NCBI GenBank assembly: GCA_964017045.1
Contig: OZ024795.1
Coordinates: 26,341,366 to 26,405,365, forward strand
Source of the DNA: Omphiscola glabra
Taxonomy: Eukaryota > Mollusca > Gastropoda > Lymnaeidae
DNA: 64,000 bases
Direction: 5' to 3'
Part shown: positions 36,545-49,400 of the stretch, piece by piece
Layout of the letters: every line of letters begins with the position of its first letter
Numbering within the stretch: the stretch's first letter is position 1
Program-made: the position numbers and the translations under genes
Notes under the pieces: generated by a model
Seen by the model: only the letters and a program-made list of their open reading frames with translations
Told to the model about the DNA's origin: nothing
The model's database searches: none

Positions 36545-36967
36545 TTGTACATAGTAGGTAAGTGTGGCTTCCGTAAAGAACGAGGAACCTTCAATACGGT
36601 GTTTGCGGCTTGACAGCTACAGGAAAAATGCAGGGAACAAAATGTTGACCATATCTCTACGTTTGTAGACATGACCAAAGCTTTCGACACTGTCAGTAGA
36701 GATTGCCTTTGGAAGATCATGGCCAAATATGGATGCCCTAGAAAGTTCGTGTTAGTGTTACGACTATTCCATGAGAGTATGCAGGCTAGAGTTCGGGATA
36801 ATGAAGATACGCCCAAACCATTCCCTGTAACAAACGGTGTGAAACAAGGCTGTGTACTTGCCCCAACACTTTTCAACCTAATGTTTTCCGCAATGCTGAC
36901 CGATGCCTTAAGAGACGGAGAAGCTGGAATTGGCATCCGATACCGAATTTACGGCAATGTATTCTAA
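36545..36967 (+). pseudogene. Reverse transcriptase fragment of another LINE
   Basis: Plus-strand fragment reading CGFRKERGTFNTVFAA, stop, then QLQEKCREQN, TFVDMTKAFDTVSRD (RT motif A), WKIMAKYGCPRKFV, FPVTNGVKQGCVLAPTLF (motif B) and GIGIRYRI. It stops before the catalytic YADD box. Better preserved than the LINE next to it and in the opposite orientation, so a separate insertion. Confidence 0.82.
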
Positions 36968-39284
36968 TCTAGCTGATCATCAAAACAATAATGATAATAA
37001 TGTATGAAAGTACGCATTTGATGAGTAGCAATGCATAATATATTTTGAAGCAACAATTTAAAAACATCCCTGAACATTCTTATTTTTTGTTATTTTCCTT
37101 TTATTTATGTATTTATCTTTGCAGTTTGTATGCGTAGTCATAAGAGTTGGTTAAAATTTATCAACAAAACATTGCACTTGCCATCGTTTTTGGACAAATC
37201 ATGTTCATCCGAACGGATCGATTTTCCTGTACACGTCACCACCATGCTCCTATACAAATCCACACTGGGAAAAGTAACGGGTCCTGAAACAACATGATCA
37301 AGCCAAACAGTCAGGTCAAAGACAAACATTACGGGCTACTTAAAATCAAATCATTCGAGCCTTTCGACCCCCCCCCCCTTACACACACACACTTTAGCGG
37401 TCACTCAGCTTCTTGAGACTCTCCTGGCAAAACAAAACACCCCTCCCCCCCCCCCCCCAACCGTGACATCGAGTGCGATTCAATTGTCAAACGGCTGCCA
37501 GCGGTCAACAGAATAAACATCTAAGGACTCCAAGCTGGCGGTGTTGGGATCGAGGCCCGAATTACATGTGATTCGTTGAGGTTTCACTACTGAAATTCTA
37601 TTGATGTTATGAATAACAAGGTACAACTCTGGACATTGGTCATAATCTGGATGAAGTGTGTATGTTGGTGTGTAGTTTAAAAATCAAGCAACATACAAAC
37701 ATATGTCGTTTTAAATTTCATGTTTTTGCCTTATGATTTAATAATAAACCAAAAAAGTAATGCACCATTTTACCGTGTAGGCCTAACACAGATTGTGAAA
37801 ATACCTGCTTGTGTTTAAAAGGTAAGGAAAGAACGTTAGGATGTTTGGCGATCAATCCACACATTTTCAGCTATAGTGTAACGGCTGCTCACCGCTCTAT
37901 CTTAGTCTATGGGTATCTTGACAAGTGGTTACTGAAAATCAACAGATAGTCAAGACATTACATTTAAGGAGAATTCAAAATCATCAAAATTAAAAATCGT
38001 TAAAAACCTTGCCATCAAGTTATTTATAGCGTTCAGTGTATACAATACGAAAAATTCGATAGCCTTAATGACAAATGTCATCGCTGATAAATGTCATCGT
38101 CTTAAAAATTAGCAATAAGATTGAGTCAGACCAATCAAAATGTATTAATAGATTCGAATAAAACAGAAACATAGGAGGGCAAATGTAATGTAACATCTCC
38201 TATATATGTATATATATATATTGCTTCTGGTGTGACTGCTTCCTTTTCACAACCTGCACTCCCACTACTCAACATGTTTTATATTAATAGTACTGAGTGA
38301 AAAAGCAGTTTAAAAAAGGATAAAAAGGTGTGTGTTTTTTTAGGACACTATTATATTAATCAATTAAAAGCCAGGGTATGTTGAAGGACTATTTGTAGGA
38401 CTGTCTGTAGGACTTTCTGTATGTCTGTTGTTTAAAGGATGGGAGGTAGGGTGTAGGACTGTCCATTGGCCTAATGTTTAAAGGTCGGAATATATTATAG
38501 AAAATGAGAAGCTCACTTTTTTGTAGTAACACTTGGACCCACCGGTATTTTCTCAAAGATCCAGGAACCGGTGTAAAAAACTGCCCTAGGTTAAAAATAA
38601 ATATTTTATTTCATTGGTCATGTTTGTGTTAGTATTATGTCAGAGTTTAAATATATTGACGCGCAATTCGGTTACAGACACCAGCAGGCATTAATGCTTC
38701 AAGCTTATTAATAGCCCTGCTCCTTTTCCTATAAGTCATTTCAGAATAAAATACTGTCAAAATTGTACAAGTGGTAATAACAATGTTTGTTTGGTTTTTT
38801 TAGCTAGCAAATCTTCATCATGAGATCATACTCCTAGTGACAACTAATCAAACCACTGTCTTGCTCTGTGGCAGGGGTTCTTACACAAGGGGTGCCCGTG
38901 GGGGTGCTGGAAATATATTTTGAAAACGAGAAAGGTTGCGGGGTTGCAAAAAAAAAAGGTTCAAGACCCCCTGCTGTACAATCATGTTTAGCATTTAAGT
39001 TCTTATGTAACAACCGGTGTGATAAGGGCGTGGCCCAAGTTCGTGTTATTCCCGCGGATCAGTGTCCTCCAGCAGGAGAAACCTTGCATCGATATCTGAC
39101 ACTGCCAATCCCGACAAACCGAGAGACAAACACACTTTACTTTTTAAAAAACCACACACAGACACACATACGCGCGTAAACAAACCCGCACACGGGTACA
39201 AATAAACATATATTCACATTAAAAAACAACAGACACACGTACAGAAATAAACAAAAATAGAAACGAGCAACGTCAAGCACATTC
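36968..39284. other. Intergenic, nothing recognised except homopolymers
   Basis: C-runs at 37367-37378 and 37444-37458, a (TA)n patch near 38205-38222, and a hAT-like fragment at 38872-38976. No exon or RNA gene supported. Confidence 0.5.
38872..38976. mobile_element. Possible hAT MITE
   Basis: Left caggggttcttac and the complement of the right end, cagcagggggtcttgaacc, are similar and hAT-like. The 8-bp flanks do not match, so this is tentative. Confidence 0.3.
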
Positions 39285-39538
39285 AAAATCTTACTTATAA
39301 ACTGACTAACAGTATCTTGGACAAGGACGTGACAAGCTTCCATTACTTATAAACTGACCAATAGTATCTTGGTCAAGGACGTGACAAGCTTCCATTACTT
39401 ATAAACGGACCAACATTATCTTGGTCAAGGACGTGACAAGCTTCCATTACTTATAAACTGACCAATAGTATATTGGTCAAGGACGTGACAAGCTTCCATT
39501 ACTTATAAACTGACCAACAGCATCTGACAAGCTTCTAT
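39285..39538. repeat. 52-bp tandem repeat, ~5 copies
   Basis: Unit ttacttataaactgaccaat plus agtatcttggtcaaggacgtgacaagcttcca split over its length; high identity between copies. Confidence 0.92.
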
Positions 39539-39659
39539 TTCTATTGTCGGTTGCAACTGATGGGGTGGTTTGGGCAGATCCTGTCCAAAATTTGATGACA
39601 TGTTGATTTTTAATATACTATTTGTATGGACTTTATCTCAAACTCTACACTTCTATGTC

Positions 39660-39995
39660 TACGCCCCCTCTCTCTATCTCCCTCTCTCTCACTCTCTCTC
39701 TCTCTTTCCCCAATCATGTCTCACGACTATTTCAATTTTTATTCGCTCAATCAGTTCTCCCTTTCCTCTTCACCCCTCTATCTTTCCCTTTTTGTATCAC
39801 AATCTATCTCTCTTCCTATCTCGCTCTCTCTCTCTCTATCTATGTCATTCTCTATCTCACTCCCTCTCTTTCTCACTCTCTTTCTCTTTCTTTCTATTTC
39901 TCTTTCTCTATATTTCTCTACCTCTCTCTCGTTCTATCTCTCCCTCCCTCTCACTCTCTCCCTCCGTCTGTTTCTCTCTCTCCCTCCCCTCTTTG
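39660..39995. repeat. CT-rich low-complexity tract
   Basis: Over 300 bases of pyrimidine-rich ctctctc/tttctct sequence. The three long Ser/Leu-rich ORFs it produces are artefacts. Confidence 0.9.
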
Positions 39996-40494
39996 GTGTC
40001 CTCGACGCCGATTCAATTTAGTTGTTCACTGCCATAATCCTGTAGCACCACCAAGCGGGTCATACATTCATACTACGTGATTTCTACCTCCTCCTTCTTT
40101 AACATTGCCTCAGACTGTATATTCAGGCCCTATCTCCGCGGGCCTTTTTCGGTTTCAGCGCTTGAAAATGATAAAGCCACACGAGCTTAGACGTTCAGAG
40201 AATTACAGCGACTATTTTTATATAGATTACAATTGCACTTTCAGTTTACACTTGTTATGCAGCAAGCATTGTGCTGTTTGGAAAATTGAACTTCCCAGAC
40301 AGTTGAAAACACTCACCAATTAAAAGTTACCGTTATGTTTGTACCATCCTCACTTTGTGATTCTACTAACTTTATGACACTTTTACGCTCCTGTAGTTTC
40401 TCTGCTTATCACCAGATTCTGACAATTTTTTTTGTTTGTTTTGTTACCAACTTTTAACAGGGGTGGTACTACCACAGTGATTTAACCACATACG

Positions 40495-43400
40495 ATGTAT
40501 GACGGATATGCTTCTGAGACAACTGGTTCTCTAACGGCCATTGAGGAACGCTGGAAAATTATGTACAATGAGGTAGGTTTCATAAATCAACTTTTAAATG
40601 ATGCAGGCGCTCTGTGAGCTAAAACGCGTGATGTCGCGTGATTACAAATCATAAATGTGAATATTTAAATATCATCCATTTATTAATAAACGTCACGAAA
40701 TAGCGTCAAAGTTATGGAATAGTTGACCTCCATCTTTGAGGAGTACTGAAAAGGACAGAAAATCATTTAGGAAACATTTGAAGACTTTTTTGTTTAATAG
40801 ATATGATGACTCCTGAGCGCAGTGAGCATGCTAAAGTAGCATGGATACCAGCACTATAGAAGTATCCAATCAATCAATAGTTTTAAGTTTGACCTGTTCT
40901 AAAGCTCACCCGCCAAATCATCAACTATTTAATTTATTATAAGAGGGCTGGATTATGATACGGCATTTAAGTGGAGTTATAAAACAGAAAATTAGCGTAA
41001 TAAAACAGAATAGGTAAGCTGTGACTAAAAGACTAACTACGCATTTAAGACGCTTCGGCTAATGCTTTTCAGCGATACAACAATGCTATTGACAGCCTCA
41101 GCTGGATAGGTAAAAAAAAAAAAATCGTACTAATTTCATAATAACCCATCTATCCCCAAAAGCAACATAGTAAATTACACGATTCACCATCAATCATTGT
41201 TTTCGCCCTCAGCAACATCGCACCCCCACCTACACCACGAGCCACTACATTGCGTACCTCCGTCGTTACGTCAACGACACGGGTCAGCTAAGAGCGGCCG
41301 CCGCATCTGACCGGAGGGACGAGAGGCGCGCGAGGACGCTGAGCCCGGACCGGAGACAGACCACCTCACTGGGGCACGACAGTCAACGGTCACTGGACTC
41401 AATCAGTCCGATATCTTATTTCATCAGAAAGCTAAAGCTGGATCTGAAGTTGTCCTACATCAGGTTGGTGGTATTGAGCTCATTTTGAAACTGTCATTGT
41501 TGATGGGACTGCACTCATTTTGAAAATATCATTGTGGGTAGGAATGTACTCATTTTGAAAATATCAATGTGGGTAGGACTGCACTCATTTTGAAAATATA
41601 GTTGTGGGTAGGAATGCACTCATTTTGAAAGTATCATTGTGGGTAGGACTGCACTCATTTTGAAAATATCATTGTGGGTAGGAATGTACTCATTTTGAAA
41701 ATATAGTTGTGGTTAGGAATGTACTCATTTTGAAAATATCAATGTGGGTAGGACTGCACTCATTTTGAAAATATAGTTGTGGGTAGGAATGCACTCATTT
41801 TGAAAGTATCATTGTGGGTAGGACTGCACTCATTTTGAAAATATCAATGTGGGTAGGACTGCACTCATTTTGAAAATATAGTTGTGGGTAGGAATGCACT
41901 CATTTTGAAAGTATCATTGTGGGTAGGACTGCACTCATTTTGAAAATATCATTGTGGGTAGGAATGTACTCATTTTGAAAATATAGTTGTGGTTAGGAAT
42001 GTACTCATTTTGAAAATATCAATGTGGGTAGGACTGCACTCATTTTGAAAATATCATTGTGGGTAGGAATGTACTCATTTTGAAAATATCAATTTGTTGA
42101 TCGAATAAAACTCAATGACATGGTAATTATCATTTCTTAACGTAAACCACTCTTTAAATAAAATTATCGCATTGCTTTCTGCTGTGCCGTGTAATCTCCT
42201 GTCCCCCAATGGGAAGTACATAAATAAAGACAACACGATAAATCCATTATTCCGAAGAGCCAAAGGGGCCCCAAGCCTCTCCTGAACCAATTTTCGTATT
42301 TTTTCACCATTCCAATTTAAGGTCAAAGCTTTCCACATGTCGTAATTTTGTGGTCTCAATCTTTTTAATCCTTTTTTACGATCGCATTGATCAAATCATT
42401 AATCCTGTCTCGGTTTGGGGGGGGGGGGGGGCTTATGGGCTAATGTAAAAGTGGGACATGGCTTATGGGCTAATGTAAAAGTGGGAATGCATGAAATATC
42501 AGTCTAATCATTTAATTAATGGTGAAATGAAGAATGTAGCCAGGAAAGGAGGCGGGATAGCAGCTCCCTAAAGGAGTGGTTCTTAACCAGAATGCCCGTA
42601 CTCCTTTGAGGTTTGGGAGCCAGGGTCATGGTACGAGAAGAAAAGAAAAATCACATTACTTTTTATTAGCATTTTTTATTACAATGGGGTTGAAACTTTA
42701 GATACAGTGTTTTATTTTAAAATCGACTTTCAATATCAGTTATTTTAAAATTTCATCATCATCATCATGTTCCTTAGTCATTGGACCGTTGGGGCGATAC
42801 AGGTGACATGAAAACTATCCTTCTCCATTCCTCTCTGTTTTCTGCACTACGCACAGCATCAAAGAGTTTTAGTTAATTCCACTCTTTGAAGTTATCTTCC
42901 CATATTTTTCTCTGTCTTCCTCTTCTTCTCCCTCCTCTCTTTGTGCCCTGCATGATTTCTTTTGCGAGCCCCTGTTTTTTGGTCACGTGGCCATACCATA
43001 CCTTATTACAGTCACCAGGATTTCATCATACTGCCCAATTGCTTGACGAATCCTTTCTTTCACTTGTTTTTTAGAGATATAGTCTCTATAGCAAATTCCA
43101 AGAATGATTCTGAAACATCGCATCTCCATCGCCTTTATTTTTCTTTCAAGTTCTGCTGTTAATGTCAAGGACTCACAGGCAGAGGACTAATGAGTGCATC
43201 AGTCTGATTTTGGTGCTGGGGGCTATATTTTTGTCATTCCATATTTTCTTGAGCCTCTTTAGTGGCGTTGTGGTCTGCATAATCCTGGCCATCAATTCGG
43301 GCTTGGAGCATTCTTCCGAGACTATTGCTCCTAGGTACTTTAATCTGCCTATTTTTTCTAATCTTTCCTCAACGGCGGTGTTATTTGTCATAAATTGTGT

Positions 43401-46400
43401 CTTTTCTGCACTGATTTGCATGCCAAAGGACGATGAAGTCTTGTCGAAACCCTTTACTAGGTTGGCTAGCTCTTCTTCGTTTCCAGCCAACGTAGGTTGG
43501 TGATTGTTCTGCCACCAATTCTGACTGTCCCTGCATGCACTTCCAGTGCACGCACCTGACATAATTCTCTCCAAGAAGATGTTGAACAGGGTGGTGGAGA
43601 GCAAGCAGCCTTGTCGTATACCACCGTGGTCTTGAACCCTTCTCCGATGTTATTGTTGAAGAAGACTGCACTGGTGGCCTTATCATAGAGGCTGCATATC
43701 ATTCTGGTTAGGTTTGTGTTGGTGTTGTAGTGCCTCATGGTGGCCCATAAAGCAACATGGCAAACCCTGTGGTATAGGTTTTGTTGGTCTTGAGCATATT
43801 TCTCGCATATAGTATTCGGAGGTTTAGGATCTGCTCAGTAGCGCCACGTCCTTGCCTAAAGCCCGCCAGTTCTTCAGCAATGATTTTGTCCGCATATGTT
43901 TTAGTCGGTTCAATATGAAATTTAGCATGACCTTGCATGAGTGTCTTATTAGGCTAATGGTGCGATAGTTTTGGCATAGATGTAGGTTACCTTTCTTGGG
44001 TAGGGTGATGATGAGCGATTGGGTCCATGATTTGGACCATTCCCCTGTCATCCATAGTTTGTTACAAATGTTGATTAGGGCACTAATCATTGCATCTCCT
44101 CCTTGTTTCACCAACTCGGCAGGGATATTATCCACTCCTGCGCCCTTTCCTATTTGGAGTGCTTGGTCTGCTGCTTCTACTTCTTTGCGTGGAATAGGGC
44201 ATTTTTCATTGTCCGTTGCTGGGGGGGACATTAAGGATCTCTGGGTCTATCTTTATATTTTCATTATACAGCTCTGAGCAGTATTCAGTCCATCTTTTCA
44301 GGATATCATTTTCCTCGGTCAAACATTTACCATTTTTGTCTTGTATGGTAGTACTACGCCATTGCTTTGCAGTGGTTAGTTCTTTCACCAACTGGTATGC
44401 ATTTTTGCGATTGTTTTAAGCAGTTTCAGTGTCGTACATTGCTCTTCAATCCAGTTCTTCTTTGCCTTTCTCATACCCTTTTTGATGGCTTGGTTATTTA
44501 TTTTATATTTATTGGACCCCTCTGTATCTACCACCTTTGTTTTCTTTAACTGTCTCCATTTATCACACAGATCGAGGATGCCAGATCGAGAAATTGATCT
44601 TCTATTACTGTTTGGAAGGCTTCTACTACTTTAGGATCCTTCAGATTCTCAAGGTCGAATTTGATTCTGGTATTTCCCTGTTTATTTACGCTCTTTAAGT
44701 GCAGCCTAAAGGTCGTCATGACTAGATCGTGATCACTTCCAATGTCAGCTCCTGAGAGTCTTTTCAATGTTTATACTAGATCGGAAGAGTGCTTGCAGCA
44801 TGATGTAGTCAATCTGATTGTGATGTTTCCCATTGGAGCTATGCCATGTGGTTTTCCTTGATATTTTATGTGCACCCAGTGTGTTGGTCGGTATGAGTTT
44901 TTTGAAGCTTGCGAATTCCAAGAGCCTCAGACCTCTCTCGTTTGAAGTTGCGTTACAGTGGCGTCCACATACTTCTTTCCAGTTTGCATAGGCATCTTCT
45001 CCTATTTTGGAATTCCAATAACCTTGAACGACAAGAACGTCTTTCTTGGGGGTTTGGTTCAGCACATCCTGGAGTTGATGGTAGAAGTCATCCACTTCTT
45101 TGTCATCATAACCTGAAGTTGGTGCATACTCTTGTACGATGGTGATGTTGAACGGTGTTGCCCTTAGACGGAGAGTGATGAGCCGGCTCGAAATTTTTCG
45201 ACAGCTCATAATACTGTTCTTAATGTTTTTATGGACGAGGAAGCCAACTCCTTGTTCGTGTGTGTCCTCGCGTCCACTAAAATATAATCTGTGACCTTCT
45301 TGGGTCGATGTTTCTCCAAAGTTTTTCCATCTCATTTTGCACAGACCTAGGATTTCCCATCTGTATCTGCTCATTTTATACACTAATTCCTCCACCTTTC
45401 CCGTTTCTCTCAGTGATCTTACGTTCCAGGTACCTACTGTAATGTTATTCCTGGCACTAATACTGTTTTTTTGGCTGACCAGTAGCCTACTTTCCACCTC
45501 CGTCCTGGTTAGGGGTCGCAAATCCTGTCCCTTTTGCCAAAACCGGTATTTTCTATATTGAAGTTTACGAAAACCGGAATCCCGGTATTTTCGATATTTT
45601 CGATATTTAGAGAATTTTTAGTCGAGATTCGAGATTGTAGTTGGTAATTTATCAATGAAATAGAAACATTCAGAAAAAATATCACATTTTGATTTTTAAT
45701 AAGCTTTTAACAATAACACAAATGTTTATCTTCAGACTTTAATCAAATGAAAAAAGAATAATTCGTAACTTTTTAATTTAAATAGTTTTATGAATCAAAT
45801 ATTAAAATAATTGGTGTTGTTTTAATCTTTGGTCAAATTTCAATAATGAGATTGTAAAATGACAACGTGTCTAATGTTTGGTCACTTGACTTTGGCCGCA
45901 AATGGTTACAAAAGTAACCTGATGAAGATAACACCCGCTCTGACTCCACACTGGTCAGAGGAATAGACCTTAGACTATCAATGGCTATCATACGCAATTT
46001 CTAGATATTTTCCCCCTGAACCGCCTTTCTCAAATAAAACTATTTCTAATTTTACCACTGTATCAATGTCTCCATCCGTTGGTCTGGAAGTATTATCCTG
46101 AGCTTAAAGTTTCTAATGTATTTCAATTTCTAATCGTCTCTTAAGCGGCATTGTATCATCATGTTCATCATGCTCAGATCCAAAATGTTCAATTTCATTG
46201 TTCAAATATATTTCCAACGAGGAATCCGCGGTCTGACCAAGCTTTTGAATATCCACGATATGTTTTCGCATCTGGTCGCAATCTGGCCGTAGGAATACGT
46301 CCAACTAATCACTGGAATGTGCAGACTTTAAATGAGTGTGAAGGCCTGAAGTTGTTCTTCCCAATGTTTTAAGTATCTTGTTACAACTAAATCTAATACA

Positions 46401-49400
46401 TTTAGCTGAGAGATTGTCCGTAGCTTTCAAGAAATAATGCCACACTGATGTCTTTTTTTCGGATAGTTTCATATGGTACTCAAATTTTGGTTTCTTTTTT
46501 TCAGGGTCCCCCCATTTCGCTCTATCAACCTTGGAAAATAAATCATTAAAAAAAATTAATTCAATCGAATTGGTTTGACGTGTAAAACATTTGTTTAATG
46601 TTTAAATTGGCATGTAATTGTTGGACTAAGTACGGTACAGACAAATTGGGACATTCAGTCATGTAAATTTTGGCTAGGTACGGTGCAACCAACTGGGAAA
46701 TTCAGCCTGAGACAAAATAGCTCGAAAATCAATTATGAGTTGAATGTAAATTATTAATATTGTTATCACAAAATAGAAGTAGCATTATTTTGCTGTGTCT
46801 TAAACTTAAGGTACTGGATTAGCAAAATACGGATTTACTCATATTTTTTAATGTGTAGGTTTTTTGGCATAATTAAAAGAAATCAAGCAATCAAAAAAAA
46901 AATTAAATTAAAAGTTGACCCCGTGATTTGAGTAATGCGCCATAACAAGGGATTACCTCCCGTACATTCAGGTCGCGACTCGTCTCCACTTACACACTAC
47001 ACAAGCACGATATGAAAAAACAAAACTATTCGCAACGTCATGATTCTTGACAAATATGATAGTACAAAGATCGGTCGGCTTTCTTTGAACTTGTGACACG
47101 TGGTGTGATTTGCACATCTCAAAAAATTATTGCTATGTCTTGCTTTAACTAAGACGTGGAAACTAAGAAAAAGTATTTTAAAAAAAATTGAAAATGAAAT
47201 CCCGGGATTATCGAAAATCCCGGTTTTCATAAATCCAATCCCGGTATTTTCGAGCATGAATTATGGTCCGGTATTCCGGTATTTTCGAAATTCAGTATCC
47301 CGGTTTGCGACCCTTAGTCCTGGTCAAAGACGGTAGGCACGGCCCTTGGTAACCCGGGTGACGGCCGAGCCGTTATGGATTGTCAATCTATTTTCGTGTA
47401 CATGTAGCGTATCTAGGGCAGTTGTCACATGACGGCGCCCATCCCTCTCCAATCTTGTTTTACAACAATCTTGTTTTCAATCTTTGTTTTAAAACCATTA
47501 AAAATAGACTTTTAAAACAAATGATAATGGCCTACGATACCACCGAGGGCCACTCTCAGATCTCAGTGAATCAGTAATAGGACAACTAAAAAACATCTCA
47601 TGAAAAAATAATTTGACTCAGACTCAAACCTCAGTGAACCGTAATAGGACAACTAATAAACCTATCCTGAAAAAAAAATTTGAATAAATATTTATCGGTT
47701 TCATGGGTATTAATAAATTTGTTGTTTTTAAAAATTTGTGTCTGTCGAAATAGAAAAAGCTTTAGTCAGTCTAGAACAGCGGTTCTCAACCTGTGGGTCG
47801 CGACCCCTTTGGGAAACACATATACTCTACCGTTATGAAGTAGCAATGAAAATAAGTTTATGGTTAAGGGTCGCCACAACACGAGGGACTGTATTAAAGG
47901 GTCGCGGCATTAGAAAGGTTGATAGCCACTGGTCTAGAATAAAATCTTTCTCAAACTAGACGTTCAAATGTTATGTTTTCTGCAAAAATGTTATTGTAGT
48001 ATATTTTTTCTTGTAGAAATTGAAATAGTAGAACAAGATTTGCTGAAGCTTGAATGTCTAAAGTTTTTTTCCTCTCTGATTTAAAATACTCCGACGCCCT
48101 TTCATTCACCTCAAAGTTGTTGTTTCATTTTTCATATAGCAACTTTCGGGGATCACTGTAGAAAATGTGTATTTAAATAAACTATTTTTCTCCGGAGCTA
48201 AATGTTTAAAGCAGGGGTTCTTAACTTATGGTTTACTGACAACTTGGGGGTTCGTGAAAATTAGTCAGTTGCATTTCCTTTGTAATTTATTTTATCCACT
48301 TAAAAAGCCTATTCTAATTAGGTGTCCGTGGGCTATCTCTGACTGTCAAGGGGGTCTGTGGGAAATGAAAGATTGAGAATCCCTTGATTAAAGGATAGAC
48401 AGATGTAGCATTTAATGTTTTAAACATTACAGTCTAATCTTTTAAAATTTTAAAATCTTTGCGTTTTACTTGTTACAGTGGTTTTTTTTATATCATACTC
48501 ACCGCATATCAGCTCTAGACACATGATAGACATCAAACAGTGAGACGTCGTTTTTTCACAACAAGCGAAGCAGTGCTCGGCCAGGAACGTGTTCTGTACA
48601 ATAACTGTGACTAATCAATAAATTCACACACCACGAACTAATCGACAGTGATGTTCGGTCATGGGGAAAAATCGAGCATGAGATCTTTCCGAAACTTTAA
48701 ATGAAAGCGTGTCCAAATATAGATCATTGTTTCGTTGAATAGATTTTTATGAGCAATGCATTAACTACCTGATGTCATACAGGTTCATGTCGTTTGTAAT
48801 GATAACTTATGTTGTTTGAATTGTATATTTCGTTTGAATTGAATTTGCTTGGTTGTTGTTGTTGTTGTTGATGATGATGATGATGATGATGCGGTTTGAT
48901 TGATGTTGTTTGTTTTGATGGTGTTTTGATTAATGTTATAAAAAAATCTTTAAAGTTTTAAAATAAACACATTTTAAAAAGCCAAACGGATTATAAAAAA
49001 GAAAAGATGACAAAAAAAAAACTTTAGTTCCAAAATACTAGTAGGCCCTATACATAGACCTTCAAGTATCAGGAACTATAGAATGGGAAAGTGAGTTCAT
49101 TTCAGTCAGTGGGAAATTCAGCAGAGTCTTTGACAACACACTTTTTTCCCTAAAATATTTGGCCAATTAGTTCTATTAGAAGGTAACAGAAGACGTATTT
49201 TAATTCCCAGACATGTTTCTAAATTAGCAGCTAGATCAGTGGTTCTCAACCTTCCTAATGCCGCGACCCATTAAAACAGTTCTTCATGTTCTGGCGACCG
49301 CCAATCACAAAATTATTTTCATTGCTACTTCATAATTGTAGAGTGCATGCATTTTACGATGGTCTTAGGTGACCCCTGAGACAGGGGTCGCGACCCACAG

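Noticed and set aside
39570..40080. Three overlapping Ser/Leu-rich ORFs of 130-155 codons
   Set aside because: Low-complexity CT tract readable in every frame.
44745..45521. 258-codon ORF as a host endonuclease (craniofacial development protein 2-like)
   Set aside because: It is the APE endonuclease of an RTE-type LINE, continuous with reverse transcriptase text downstream and broken by a hAT element.
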